A stretch of DNA of 64,000 nucleotides from contig NZ_JASNRA010000005.1 of the NCBI RefSeq assembly GCF_030411955.1, positions 117,655 through 181,654 of the forward strand, read 5' to 3'. Under the pieces are notes generated by a model that did no database searches, was not told the origin of the DNA, and saw only the letters and a list, made by a program, of their open reading frames with translations. Below, piece after piece: positions 53,671 through 64,000 of this stretch (position 1 is the stretch's first letter; every line of letters starts with the position of its first letter). The stretch comes from Massilia sp. YIM B02443 (GTDB taxonomy: Bacteria > Pseudomonadota > Gammaproteobacteria > Burkholderiales > Burkholderiaceae_D). The translations under genes were made by a program, and so were the position numbers.

Positions 53671-53736
53671 TTGCCCTTCGCGCAAACGAGGTACTACAAT
53701 TAGTCTCATATCAAAGCTGGACACTAGATGTAGTGG
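53671..53736 (+). promoter_or_regulatory. nrdA promoter candidate with NrdR box
   Basis: TTGCCC (53671-53676) and TACAAT (53695-53700) are 18 bases apart, a fair sigma-70 promoter. ACACTAGATGTAGTGG (53721-53736) is close to the NrdR palindrome ACAC-W-ATAT-W-GTGT and lies just past the expected start point. A weaker CACTAGATTCCTGA follows from about 53751, roughly three helical turns on, where a second NrdR box is usual. NrdR represses ribonucleotide reductase genes in most bacteria. Confidence 0.55.
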
Positions 53737-53775
53737 TAGTGGACCGATAGCACTAGATTCCTGAGCTGTACAGAG

Positions 53776-53806
53776 TTGTCCGCTGGTTGTCCACAAGTTG
53801 CCCACA
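53776..53806 (+). promoter_or_regulatory. Three DnaA-box-like repeats with 11-base phasing
   Basis: TTGTCCGCT, TTGTCCACA and TTGCCCACA start at 53776, 53787 and 53798, exactly 11 bases apart. The middle one differs from the DnaA box TTATCCACA at one position. DnaA is a known regulator of nrdAB in E. coli, so control by DnaA-ATP is plausible, but the outer two copies are weak matches. Confidence 0.5.
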
Positions 53807-53998
53807 AATTTGTTCAACAGACGCTTGCTGACACGCTTTATTTAACGCATTTTTACCTGCTTTCTGGTTTGCCGGCATCGGTTACCGGCTGGCGGGTTTT
53901 TCGTTTTTCTTTAATTTGTTGGACGGACCGGGTTGCGCAAGCGCACGAGGGTCCCCGTGTAAACAACGGCGGCCCGCCCGCTGATCCTGGAGGCTCAA

Positions 53999-56932
<2,934 letters not shown>

Positions 56933-56941
56933 TCTGGCAAT

Positions 56942-56973
56942 GATGCGAGCCGACGTAAATGTCGGCTCGCATC
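56942..56973. other. Perfect 13-base-pair hairpin between nrdA and nrdB
   Basis: GATGCGAGCCGAC and GTCGGCTCGCATC flank the loop GTAAAT, nine bases after the nrdA stop. No T-run follows. It could stabilise the nrdA message or reduce read-through into nrdB, which starts 231 bases later. Confidence 0.65.
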
Positions 56974-57059
56974 GCTGACACCAGTGACGGCGGCATCGCC
57001 GAACATCAGTACAGCAGCACCGCTGGGACATCAGCACCGTAATCAGTACCACCACATTT

Positions 57060-57096
57060 AAAACCGTCATTCCCGCGAAGGCGGGAACCCAAGTTT
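57060..57096. repeat. Single REP-like element, locus 4
   Basis: AAAACCGTCATTCCCGCGAA with its continuation to AACCCAAGTT is the same element as at the other three loci, here as one copy. It lies in the 272-base nrdA-nrdB gap. I looked for an inverse partner within this gap and saw none. Confidence 0.85.
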
Positions 57097-57204
57097 GCCC
57101 GCACACCGCAAGCGCCAGAGGTTCCCCCCGCGACCGACACATATCAAACACGCGTGACCTGCGCCGCAACTGCGCATCAGGACTCACCACAGAAGGAAAC
57201 CACC

Positions 57205-58308
57205 ATGCTCAACTGGGACGACGAACCAACCAGCGCCGCGGCCACCCCGCACATCAACAACCCCGAAGGCGCCCCCGCCGCCGAAGTGGCCAAGCGCGTC
57301 AACGCCGACGACAAGCGCATCATCAACGGCGAAACCGACGTCAACCAGCTGGTGCCGTTCAAGTACAAGTGGGCCTGGGACAAATACCTGGCCGGCTGCG
57401 CCAACCACTGGATGCCGCAGGAAGTGAACATGCAGCGCGACATCGAGCTGTGGAAGAACCCGAACGGCCTGTCCGAAGACGAGCGCCGCCTGGTCAAGCG
57501 CAACCTGGGCTTCTTCGTCACCGCCGACTCGCTGGCCGCCAACAACATCGTGCTGGGCACCTACCGCCACATCACCGCGCCGGAATGCCGCCAGTACCTG
57601 CTGCGCCAGGCCTTCGAAGAGGCGATCCACACCCACGCCTACCAGTACATCGTCGAGTCGCTCGGCCTGGACGAAGGCGAGATCTTCAACGCCTACAACG
57701 AGATCGAATCGATCCACGACAAGGACCAGTTCCTGATCCCGTTCATCGACGTCCTGACCAACCCTGACTTCAAGACCGGCACCGTCGAAAACGACCAGAA
57801 GCTGCTCAAGTCGATCATCGTCTTCGCCTGCCTGATGGAAGGCCTGTTCTTCTACGTCGGCTTCACCCAGATCCTGGCGCTCGGCCGCCAGAACAAGATG
57901 ACCGGCGCCGCCGAGCAATACCAGTACATCCTGCGCGACGAGTCGATGCACGTGAACTTCGGCATCGACCTGATCAACACGATCAAGATGGAAAACCCGC
58001 AGCTGTGGACCCCGGAATTCCGCGAAGAGATCAAGGCGCTGTTCCTGGAAGCGGTTGATCTGGAGTACCGCTACGCCGAAGACACCATGCCACGCGGCGT
58101 GCTGGGTCTGAACGCGCCGATGTTCAAGGGCTACCTGCGCTTCATCGCCAACCGCCGTGCGGTGCAGATTGGTCTGGATGCGTTGTTCCCGAATGAAGAG
58201 AATCCGTTCCCGTGGATGAGCGAGATGATCGATCTGAAGAAGGAGCGTAACTTCTTCGAGACGCGCGTGACCGAGTACCAGACTGGCGGTACGCTGAGCT
58301 GGGACTGA
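57205..58308 (+). CDS. nrdB: Ribonucleoside-diphosphate reductase, small subunit (class I)
   Basis: NrdB holds the di-iron-tyrosyl radical cofactor. Ligands are visible as Asp108 in [11 protein letters not shown], Glu139 and His142 in [12 protein letters not shown], and the later Glu and His in [11 protein letters not shown] and [11 protein letters not shown]. The radical Tyr is Tyr146, so this is the normal Tyr-type class Ia enzyme. The ATG at 57205 follows AGAAGGAAACC; an upstream in-frame ATG is not used. It ends in an intrinsic terminator. The wide gap to nrdA leaves room for a separate promoter, but I could not identify one. Confidence 0.96.
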   Translation: MLNWDDEPTSAAATPHINNPEGAPAAEVAKRVNADDKRIINGETDVNQLVPFKYKWAWDKYLAGCANHWMPQEVNMQRDIELWKNPNGLSEDERRLVKRNLGFFVTADSLAANNIVLGTYRHITAPECRQYLLRQAFEEAIHTHAYQYIVESLGLDEGEIFNAYNEIESIHDKDQFLIPFIDVLTNPDFKTGTVENDQKLLKSIIVFACLMEGLFFYVGFTQILALGRQNKMTGAAEQYQYILRDESMHVNFGIDLINTIKMENPQLWTPEFREEIKALFLEAVDLEYRYAEDTMPRGVLGLNAPMFKGYLRFIANRRAVQIGLDALFPNEENPFPWMSEMIDLKKERNFFETRVTEYQTGGTLSWD

Positions 58309-58330
58309 TTCGCCCAGGCGTCATAAAGGA

Positions 58331-58358
58331 AACCCCGCAGTAGCGGGGTTTTTCTTTT
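58331..58358 (+). terminator. Intrinsic terminator of nrdB
   Basis: AACCCCGC and GCGGGGTT pair around AGTA and are followed by TTTCTTTT, 22 bases after the stop codon. Confidence 0.93.
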
Positions 58359-58433
58359 GGGCGACCCGGTCAAGCGGCTTGCAGACGTCATGCCGTGTAT
58401 TCCAGCGCCGCTTGCGAATCACCCAACCGGGCG

Positions 58434-58856
58434 TCAACGGGCAGCGTCGGGCGCCACATCGAGCACCCACGTGACGCCAAACCGGTCCTTGAGCATTCCA
58501 TACAGCAGCGACCACTTCGCCGGCGCCAGCGGATGCACAATGTTGCCGCCCTCGACCAGTCGCTCCCACAGTGCCGCGATCTCTTCAGCTGAATCCCCGC
58601 GCAGCGACACATAGAACGCATTCTCACCCGGATGCCATGCCTTGTCCTTCTGCACGTCATACGCCATGATGCGCATCCCACTCTCGGCCACCACCTGCCC
58701 CCAGATGATCGCGTCCCACGGCGTTCCGTCCGACTCCACGCCGAAATCCTGGTAAGTCACCAGCATGATCCGGCCGCCGAACACGGCGTGATAGAAGCTG
58801 AGCGCGGCGCGCGCCTGGCCATTGAAATTGATGTGCGTGACTGCCTGGACCGACAT
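58434..58856 (-). CDS. PhnB-like VOC-family protein
   Basis: The 140-residue protein has the glyoxalase/VOC fold of PhnB-like proteins: an opening strand INFNGQARAALSFYHAVFGG, then IMAYDVQKDKAW and a C-terminal DRFGVTWVLDVAP, the usual family ending. Such proteins often lack known activity; some bind metals or antibiotics. It is divergent from a YafY-type regulator 87 bases away, a pairing often seen in proteobacteria and suggesting that the regulator controls it. The frame extends far upstream on this strand, but the ATG at 58856 is the true start. Confidence 0.85.
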   Translation of the reverse strand: MSVQAVTHINFNGQARAALSFYHAVFGGRIMLVTYQDFGVESDGTPWDAIIWGQVVAESGMRIMAYDVQKDKAWHPGENAFYVSLRGDSAEEIAALWERLVEGGNIVHPLAPAKWSLLYGMLKDRFGVTWVLDVAPDAAR

Positions 58857-58943
58857 GGTGACTCCTGCGTGAAAGTGGAAAAAAGGTGCTGGCCAGCGGG
58901 TGCTACTATAGCCAGCCCTACTGTCACTTTCCGTCAGCTGCCG

Positions 58944-59618
58944 ATGTCCCGCTCCGAACGCCTGTTCACGCTCCTGGCCGCCTTGCGCCGCCTGCCTTCC
59001 CCGGCCACGGCGGCGCAGCTGGCGGCGCACACCGGCGTCTCGCCGCGCTCGATCTACCGCGACATCGACAGCCTGCGCGCCGGCGGCGCGCGTATCGACG
59101 GCGAACGGGGTTTCGGCTACACGCTGGTCGAGGACGGCGCGCTGCCGCCGCAGACATTCAGCCGCATCGAACTCGAAGCGCTGATCCTGGGCTTGTCCGA
59201 GGTGCGCCACATGGGCGACCCGGCATTGAGCGGCGCGGCGCAGTCGGTGCTGGACAAGGTCGCGGCGACCCTGCCGTCGCTGGGCCAGCAGCACCTGCTG
59301 CACGCGGTATCCCAGGTCCACCACTTCGGCCAGAGGTATGCCAGGCTGCCGGACATGGATCTGATCCGCGCCTGCTGCTGGCGCGAGGAAGCGCTGGCCA
59401 TCGACTACGTCGACCGCAACGGCGTGGCCAGCCGCCGGACCATCTGGCCGCTGGCCATCGTCTACCTCGACAACATGCTGGTGGTGCTGGCGCGCTGCTG
59501 CCTGCGCGACGACTTTCGCATGTTCCGCGCCGAGCGCATCGCCGCGGCCGCGCCCACCGGCGACAGCTTCCGGCCGCGCCGCGCGGCACTGCTGCGCGAC
59601 TACCGGGCACGCATGTGA
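58944..59618 (+). CDS. YafY-type transcriptional regulator with WYL domain
   Basis: The 224-residue protein begins with a helix-turn-helix of the HTH_11 type (TAAQLAAHTGVSPRSIYRDI). A WYL-like ligand-binding domain follows (about 125 to 215), with WREEALAIDYVDRNG and the WPLAIVYLDNMLVVLARC strand pair in the position of the Trp-Tyr-Leu motif. WYL regulators sense nucleotides or small ligands. It is divergent from the VOC gene and probably regulates it and itself. Confidence 0.9.
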   Translation: MSRSERLFTLLAALRRLPSPATAAQLAAHTGVSPRSIYRDIDSLRAGGARIDGERGFGYTLVEDGALPPQTFSRIELEALILGLSEVRHMGDPALSGAAQSVLDKVAATLPSLGQQHLLHAVSQVHHFGQRYARLPDMDLIRACCWREEALAIDYVDRNGVASRRTIWPLAIVYLDNMLVVLARCCLRDDFRMFRAERIAAAAPTGDSFRPRRAALLRDYRARM

Positions 59619-59717
59619 CCGCAGCGCCGGGACGCTAGGCGGGCCGATGACGAAAGCGACAACGCAGGACCGAGTTGACCTATGATGGCGTTCATTGAAG
59701 ACAACCGGGAGACACCG

Positions 59718-61415
59718 TTGCACGCCAAATCCTTGACGCTGCATGCCTTGACGTTCGCCAGCCTGACCATGGCGCTGAGCGCCCACGCCGCGCCGGCCGC
59801 CCTGAACGGCCGCACCATTTTTCAAAATAACTGCGCCAGCTGCCACACGGTCGACGATAAGCTGTCGCCGTTGGCCGGCCCCGGCCTGTTCGGCGTCGTC
59901 GGGCGCAAGGCGGCGGCGGTCCCCGGTTTCAATTACTCGGCCGCGCTGAATAAAGCCGGCGCCGCCGGCGCCACCTGGACCCGCAATGAGCTCGACGTGT
60001 TCCTGCTCGACCCGGCCAGGCGCGTGCCCGGCACCACCATGCCGGTCGGCGTGCCGGACCAGAAGACGCGCGCTGCGCTGATCGACTACCTGGCCACGCT
60101 CAAGGGACCCGCAGCCACCGCGCAAGCCGCCGCACCGGCCGCCTCCGGCGACCGCGCCGGCTCGTGGGAAGAACACCAGCCCGGCAAGCTGCACCACCTG
60201 AAGTTCGCCGACCTGCCGGCCCCATTCGCTACGCCAAGCGCCGGCAACGGCCCGCGCGTGCAGGCCCGCCCGAATGGCTCGATTCCGCAGGTAGTGCCAG
60301 GCTTCGAGGTTGGCATCTACGCGCGCGACGACGACAAGCCGCGCCTGCCGCTGCGCGCGCCGAACGGCGACATCTTCCTGGCGTCGACCTCGAACGGCGA
60401 GATCAAGGTGCTGCGCTCGAAAGACGGCGTCAAGGCCAACAGCGCCGCGGTATTCGCAACCGGCTTGTCGCGCCCCTACGGCATGGCGTTCTGGCCCTCC
60501 GGCGCCAATCCGCAATACCTGGTCGTCGCCAACGTCAACTCGGTGGTGCGCATCCCCTACCGCAACGGCGACCTGAAGGCGCGCGGCGCGGCCGAGACGA
60601 TCGTGCCCGAACTGTCCGAGACCAGCGGCGGCCACACCACGCGCACGCTGGCGTTCTCGAAAGACGGTAGAACGATGCTGCTGTCGATCGGCTCGGCCAC
60701 CAACGTCGCCAGCGACATCGGCAACAAGCCGCCGCAGCCGATCGCGCAATGGGAAAAGGCGCACGGTGTCGGCGCCGCCTGGGGCGTCGAGACCGACCGG
60801 GCCACCGTCATGGCGTTCGACCCGGACGGCAACAACCGCCGTACCTATGCCACCGGCCTGCGCAACTGCGTCGGCATGCTGGTCTATCCCGCCACCGGCG
60901 ACGTGATGTGCAACGTGAACGAGCGCGACGGCCTGGGCGACAACCTGCCGCCGGACTACCTCACGCGCGTGAAGCAGGGTGGGTTCTATGGCTGGCCGTG
61001 GTACTACCTGGGCGACAACGAAGATCCGCGCCAGAAGGGCGTGCGTCCCGACCTGAAGGGCAAGACCATCGCCCCGGACGTGCTGCTGCAGGCGCACTCG
61101 GCGCCGCTGGGGATGGCGGTGTACCACGCGCCGCAAGGGGCGAAGAACGCGTTCCCGAAAGAGTATGAGGGCGACGTGTTCGTGGCGCTGCACGGTTCCT
61201 GGAACCGCGGCGTGCGCACCGGCTACAAGGTGGTGCGCGTGTTCATGAAGAACGGCGTGCCGACCGGCCAGTACCAGGACTTCATGACCGGCATGGTGCT
61301 GAGCGACCGCGATGTCTGGGGCCGTCCGTCCGGCGTCGAGGTGGCGCAGGACGGCGCGCTGCTGGTGGTGGACGATGCAGGCGGCGTAGTCTGGCGCGTG
61401 GCGCCCAAGCGCTGA
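59718..61415 (+). CDS. Cytochrome c fused to a PQQ-type sugar (sorbosone/glucose-like) dehydrogenase
   Basis: The protein has a signal peptide ending at AHA (about residue 24), a cytochrome c domain (25 to 130) with heme motif CASCH at residues 39 to 43 and MPVG as axial Met site, an Ala-rich linker, and a C-terminal six-bladed propeller of the soluble glucose/sorbosone dehydrogenase type, with LSRPYGMAFWPSG, FYGWPWYYLGDNEDP and FVALHGSWNRG. It should oxidise a sugar or aldose in the periplasm and pass electrons to its own heme. The start is probably the TTG at 59718 behind GGGAGA; the ATG at 59682 would put 12 acidic residues before the signal. Confidence 0.82.
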   Translation: MHAKSLTLHALTFASLTMALSAHAAPAALNGRTIFQNNCASCHTVDDKLSPLAGPGLFGVVGRKAAAVPGFNYSAALNKAGAAGATWTRNELDVFLLDPARRVPGTTMPVGVPDQKTRAALIDYLATLKGPAATAQAAAPAASGDRAGSWEEHQPGKLHHLKFADLPAPFATPSAGNGPRVQARPNGSIPQVVPGFEVGIYARDDDKPRLPLRAPNGDIFLASTSNGEIKVLRSKDGVKANSAAVFATGLSRPYGMAFWPSGANPQYLVVANVNSVVRIPYRNGDLKARGAAETIVPELSETSGGHTTRTLAFSKDGRTMLLSIGSATNVASDIGNKPPQPIAQWEKAHGVGAAWGVETDRATVMAFDPDGNNRRTYATGLRNCVGMLVYPATGDVMCNVNERDGLGDNLPPDYLTRVKQGGFYGWPWYYLGDNEDPRQKGVRPDLKGKTIAPDVLLQAHSAPLGMAVYHAPQGAKNAFPKEYEGDVFVALHGSWNRGVRTGYKVVRVFMKNGVPTGQYQDFMTGMVLSDRDVWGRPSGVEVAQDGALLVVDDAGGVVWRVAPKR

Positions 61416-61517
61416 ACGCGATCCTCGATCGCACTCCCGATGCGGCGGCGCAGTCTCGCGCCGCCGCATCCGTGTCGGCGCTATGATCGGGCCATCGCCG
61501 CCGTCACAGGAATGTCC

Positions 61518-63167
61518 ATGCACGACCGCTTTGCCCTGCACTACGATCCGGAAGCGTTCAACATCGCGGGCCAGAAGCTGCTGGGGCGGCAGTCGGCCGG
61601 CGTCGGCCTGCTGCGCGCGCTGGCGCAGGAAGGGACGCAGGGCGAACTCGGATGCTTCACCGCCGACCGCCGCCACGCCGACGCCTGCCTGGCGGCGCTG
61701 CGCGACGATGGCTACGCGGGCGAGCTGGCGTGGGTGGCGTCATCGCGCCCGCAAGACCTGAAGCGTTTTGGCTGCCTGTATCACCCCGGCGCCGACATCG
61801 AGCGCCTGGCGTGGCAGCGCCTGCGCCTGGACGACCGCGACTACAGCCTGTGCGGCGTCGTCCACAGCGTCGCCAACCACGAAATGATGAACACCGTCAC
61901 CGGCCTGCTGACGGCGCCGGTGCGCGGCTGGGACGCCATCGTCTGCACCTCGCGCGTGGTGCGCGACAGCATGCGCCTGCTGCTCGAGCAGCAGGCCGCC
62001 TACCTGCGCACGCGACTGGGCGCGACCCGCTTCGAGCTGCCGCAGCTGCCGATGATCCCGCTCGGCGTGCATTGCGACGAGCTGCGCTTTTCGGACCAGG
62101 AGCGTTTCGATGCGCGCGCACGCCTCGGCATCGGGCTCGATGATGTCGCCGTGCTGTCGCTGGGCCGCCTGTCGGTGCACGCCAAGTCGCATCCGCAGCA
62201 GCTGTTCGCCGCGCTCGAGCGCGCCGAGAAGGGCGGGCGGCGGGTGCACCTGGTGCTGTGCGGCTGGTTCGCCGGCGAGGCGATCGAGACCGCCTTCCAC
62301 GAAGCGGCGGCGGCGCTGTGTCCTTCGGTGAACCTGATCGTGCTCGATGGGCGCGACGCGCAGCACAAGCGCGATGCCTGGGCCTGTGCCGACATCTTCA
62401 CCTCGCTGGCCGACAACCTGCAGGAGACCTTCGGCCTCACGCCGCTGGAGGCGATGGCGGCCGGCCTGCCGTGCGTGGTGTCGGACTGGAACGGCTATCG
62501 CGACACGGTGCGCGACGGCGTCGACGGCTACCGCATCGCCACCGTGATGCCGGCTCCCGGCGCGGGACAGGACCTGGCGCAGCGTTATGAAGATGGCGTC
62601 GACAGCTTCGAGATGTACTGCGGCCACGCCAGCCAGGCGGTGGCGCTCGATGGGGCGGGACTGGCGCAAGCCTACGGCAGCCTGATTCGCGACCCGCACC
62701 TGCGGCGCACGATGGGCGACAACGCGCGCCTGCGCGCGCGCCAGGAGTTCGACTGGCGCGCGGTGCTGGCGCGCTACCGCACGCTGTTCGAGGAACTGGC
62801 CGAGCGCCGCCGCGCCGATCCGTCATTGAATCCGCCGCTGCCGCAGCATGCGCCGGATCGCCTCGATCCGTTCCGCCTGTTCGCCAGCTACGCCACACGG
62901 GCACTCGGGCCGTCATCGCTGGTCGAACTCAAACCCGAGGCCTCGCTGGCGCTGGTGCGCCAGTATCGGGAGCTCGGCATCAACCGTTTCGCGGCTGCGT
63001 CGATGCCGACGCTGGAAGAATTCGGCGTTATCTTTGGGGCCATCGGTCCGCGTCCGATGCAGGTGGAAGAACTGAGCGATACGCTGGGGCCGTGCGACCG
63101 GCCGACGTTGCTGCGCGGCCTGGCGTGGCTGTGCAAGATGGACCTGCTGCGCATTACGGAACGCTAG
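61518..63167 (+). CDS. GT4-family glycosyltransferase
   Basis: The 549-residue protein is a GT-B-fold glycosyltransferase of family 4. The C-terminal half shows the nucleotide-sugar site ETFGLTPLEAMAAGLPCVVS with the conserved E-x7-E pattern and LSLGRLSVHAKS in the linker to it. The last 90 residues are an extra helical domain without a recognised motif. Donor and acceptor are unknown. No capsule, LPS or other glycosylation gene is adjacent, which is unusual for this family. The ATG at 61518 has ACAGGA at the right distance; a nearby ATG at 61512 is too close to it. Confidence 0.85.
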   Translation: MHDRFALHYDPEAFNIAGQKLLGRQSAGVGLLRALAQEGTQGELGCFTADRRHADACLAALRDDGYAGELAWVASSRPQDLKRFGCLYHPGADIERLAWQRLRLDDRDYSLCGVVHSVANHEMMNTVTGLLTAPVRGWDAIVCTSRVVRDSMRLLLEQQAAYLRTRLGATRFELPQLPMIPLGVHCDELRFSDQERFDARARLGIGLDDVAVLSLGRLSVHAKSHPQQLFAALERAEKGGRRVHLVLCGWFAGEAIETAFHEAAAALCPSVNLIVLDGRDAQHKRDAWACADIFTSLADNLQETFGLTPLEAMAAGLPCVVSDWNGYRDTVRDGVDGYRIATVMPAPGAGQDLAQRYEDGVDSFEMYCGHASQAVALDGAGLAQAYGSLIRDPHLRRTMGDNARLRARQEFDWRAVLARYRTLFEELAERRRADPSLNPPLPQHAPDRLDPFRLFASYATRALGPSSLVELKPEASLALVRQYRELGINRFAAASMPTLEEFGVIFGAIGPRPMQVEELSDTLGPCDRPTLLRGLAWLCKMDLLRITER

Positions 63168-63351
63168 ATTTGAAAGGCGGGAACGGCAATTGGCGATCGG
63201 ATGAATGCCGCCGCATGCCGAGTCCGAATCGGCGCCGATTGGCGCGCACGTCGCGCATTCAAGCGTCGGAAAATGGCATCGAATATCGGGATTTACGGTT
63301 GCGCGCTCACAAAGAAATCGCAAACAAGGCGCGTACTTTACATGATTGAAT

Positions 63352-63508
63352 TTGTCAAAACGAGAAGATGTGATATTGTCGCGGGCAACCCGGGCAAAAT
63401 CGATCGAATAATAGGACGCTGATCCAACCAGTATGCACGCAAGCGAAGCGAAAAGAACAAGCCGCCTTGTCTGACCAATTGCTCAGGCAAGGCGGCTTTT
63501 TCTTTTCG
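63352..63508 (+). ncRNA. Candidate small RNA of about 120 bases
   Basis: TTGTCA (63352-63357) and TATTGT (63374-63379) are separated by 16 bases, a fair sigma-70 promoter. About 75 bases after the expected start is a perfect terminator hairpin (63459-63498) with TTTTTCTTTT. No frame with a ribosome site lies between, so a short untranslated transcript is the simplest reading. The family is not recognised. Confidence 0.42.
63459..63508 (+). terminator. Intrinsic terminator
   Basis: AAGCCGCCTTG (63459-63469) pairs perfectly with CAAGGCGGCTT (63488-63498); CTGA and TCAG in the loop can extend the stem. A T-rich run follows. Confidence 0.9.
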
Positions 63509-63539
63509 CACCCGTAAGGGTAGCGATGTGAAAACACGT

Positions 63540-63688
63540 GGCATCGGTGACCTGTCGACGTTGGCTGAAGCGCTGCAACTGTGAGGAGTTGCAGCAGTTC
63601 AGCCGGTGCCGGATTCATTGGCCCAGATCGCAATTGCGGTGTGGGCCGATGAATAACTCGCCAGGCAGTAATGCCTGGCGCGTTTTAA
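63540..63688 (+). ncRNA. Candidate structured RNA: three consecutive hairpins
   Basis: Hairpin 1 pairs GGCTGAA and GCTGCAACT with AGTTGCAGC and TTCAGCC (63563-63604), and GGCATCGG (63540) can pair with CCGGTGCC (63603) outside it. Hairpin 2 pairs CATTGGCCCA with TGGGCCGATG (63616-63651). Hairpin 3 pairs CGCCAGGCA with TGCCTGGCG around GTAA (63659-63680) and runs into CGTTTTAAA, like a terminator. It may be a separate RNA or the leader of the downstream gene. Confidence 0.45.
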
Positions 63689-63729
63689 ACCTAGTGTGTA
63701 TTTCTCATCGCAGATGAAGGAGAACAAAA

Positions 63730-64000
63730 ATGGCAACCGCTAAGAAACCAGCAGCAAAGGCAGCAGCAAAGAGCGCGCCTTCGTCGTCGACGAAGTCCAC
63801 CGCAAAGACTGCAGCAGAGAAACCAGTGGCAAAGAAAGCCGCCGCTACCAAGACCACCGCCAGCAAGACCGCCAGCAAGACCGCCACCAAGGCAACCGCC
63901 AAGGCGGTAGCCAAGCCGGCAGCCAAGGCCGTGAGCAAGCTGGCAGCGAAGACCGCAGCAAAACCTGCAGCAAAGAAAGCAACCGCGGCCAAGACCGCTG
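63730..64000 (+). CDS. Histone H1-like Ala/Lys-rich DNA-binding protein, cut by window edge
   Basis: The frame starts at the ATG at 63730 behind GAAGGAGAAC and is open to the window end (90 codons seen). The product is almost only Ala, Lys, Thr, Ser and Pro, with repeats such as AKKPAAKAAAK and KTASKTATKATAKAVAKP. This is the composition of bacterial histone H1-like proteins (AlgP, HC2 type), which bind DNA without sequence specificity. The start MATAKK is shared with the SWIB protein at 42349. Internal repeats make its length prone to variation. A structured intergenic region lies just upstream. Confidence 0.85.
   Translation, partial: MATAKKPAAKAAAKSAPSSSTKSTAKTAAEKPVAKKAAATKTTASKTASKTATKATAKAVAKPAAKAVSKLAAKTAAKPAAKKATAAKTA

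Larger units (their letters stand above)
53434..53998. other. 565-base control region between pilR and nrdA
   Basis: I find no protein gene here. From left to right it holds the right arm of the pilR hairpin, a roughly 200-base stretch with no recognised feature, a promoter candidate, a NrdR-box candidate, three phased DnaA-box-like repeats, and a T-rich leader ending in the nrdA ribosome site GGAGG (53989-53993). Short frames in this interval lack ribosome sites and protein-like composition. Confidence 0.7.
63168..63729. other. 562-base intergenic region with several hairpins
   Basis: No protein gene is supported. The first 180 bases show nothing recognisable. Then come a promoter candidate, a strong terminator and a chain of hairpins that ends about 40 bases before the histone-like gene. 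Very short frames exist (for example 13 codons from 63433) but lack ribosome sites. The region probably encodes or controls RNA. Confidence 0.6.

Noticed and set aside
53510..53770. Short frames in the nrdA upstream region
   Set aside because: No ribosome site or protein-like composition, and they overlap the promoter and operator candidates.
58857..61676. Extension of the VOC-protein frame by 940 codons upstream on the minus strand
   Set aside because: The extension runs antisense through the regulator and the dehydrogenase genes. The VOC protein has a complete fold from the ATG at 58856.
63433..63474. 13-codon frame inside the candidate small RNA
   Set aside because: It lacks a ribosome site at a suitable distance and its end overlaps the terminator stem. 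A leader peptide cannot be excluded, but nothing supports it.

Overview
The window is a high-GC stretch of chromosome from a betaproteobacterium, most likely Oxalobacteraceae (Massilia, Duganella or a close relative). This rests on gene content and order (ffh and a ypjD-like gene, PP0621-type protein, pilS, pilR; parE-parC; nrdA of about 977 residues with nrdB; SWIB and histone H1-like proteins with Ala/Lys tails) and on dispersed REP-like palindromes. It is inference: there is no rRNA gene and no search was run. I saw no tRNA, CRISPR array, prophage, insertion sequence or transposase.

Region 1 (1-12.1 kb) is a phenylacetate degradation locus. The repressor gene paaX is divergent from paaABCDE-paaG-paaI-paaK-paaJ-paaY-paaZ. 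The ligase makes phenylacetyl-CoA, the multicomponent epoxidase PaaABCE (with PaaD) activates the ring, PaaG isomerises, PaaZ opens and oxidises the ring, and PaaJ does the final thiolysis; PaaI and PaaY are rescue thioesterases. paaF and paaH are absent from the cluster. A partial M14-type carboxypeptidase gene lies at the left edge.

Region 2 (12.1-19.9 kb) holds a cupin protein, a less GC-rich HigBA-type toxin-antitoxin pair with its own promoter and palindrome, a HAD phosphatase, argH, a GNAT enzyme, a secreted cyanophycinase, a secreted M64-type metallopeptidase and a small exported Ala/Lys-rich protein.

Region 3 (20-27.3 kb) carries parE and parC. Divergent from them is a gene for an unusual protein that looks like two degenerate receiver domains, both with Asn at the phospho-Asp position. 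A very good LexA (SOS) box lies between. Next are a class I glutamine amidotransferase and a Fur-box-preceded small orphan protein.

Region 4 (27.3-43.9 kb) is mostly housekeeping: YbdK-type ligase and antiporter, a translationally coupled MoxR-acetyltransferase-VWA operon, two small cytochromes c, a SulP transporter, DUF1841, rppH, proS, a lytic transglycosylase, tandem alkaline phosphatases, a SWIB protein and ffh.

Region 5 (44-49.2 kb) looks like an accessory block: a lipoprotein made of two copies of one roughly 350-residue unit, and a nitrate/sulfonate/taurine-type ABC importer.

Region 6 (49.2-64 kb) has ypjD-like, PP0621-like, pilS, pilR, then nrdA with a rich control region (candidate NrdR box and three 11-bp-phased DnaA-box-like repeats), nrdB, a glyoxalase-fold/YafY divergent pair, a cytochrome c-PQQ-type dehydrogenase fusion, a GT4 glycosyltransferase, a 562-base intergenic region full of hairpins, and the start of a histone H1-like gene.
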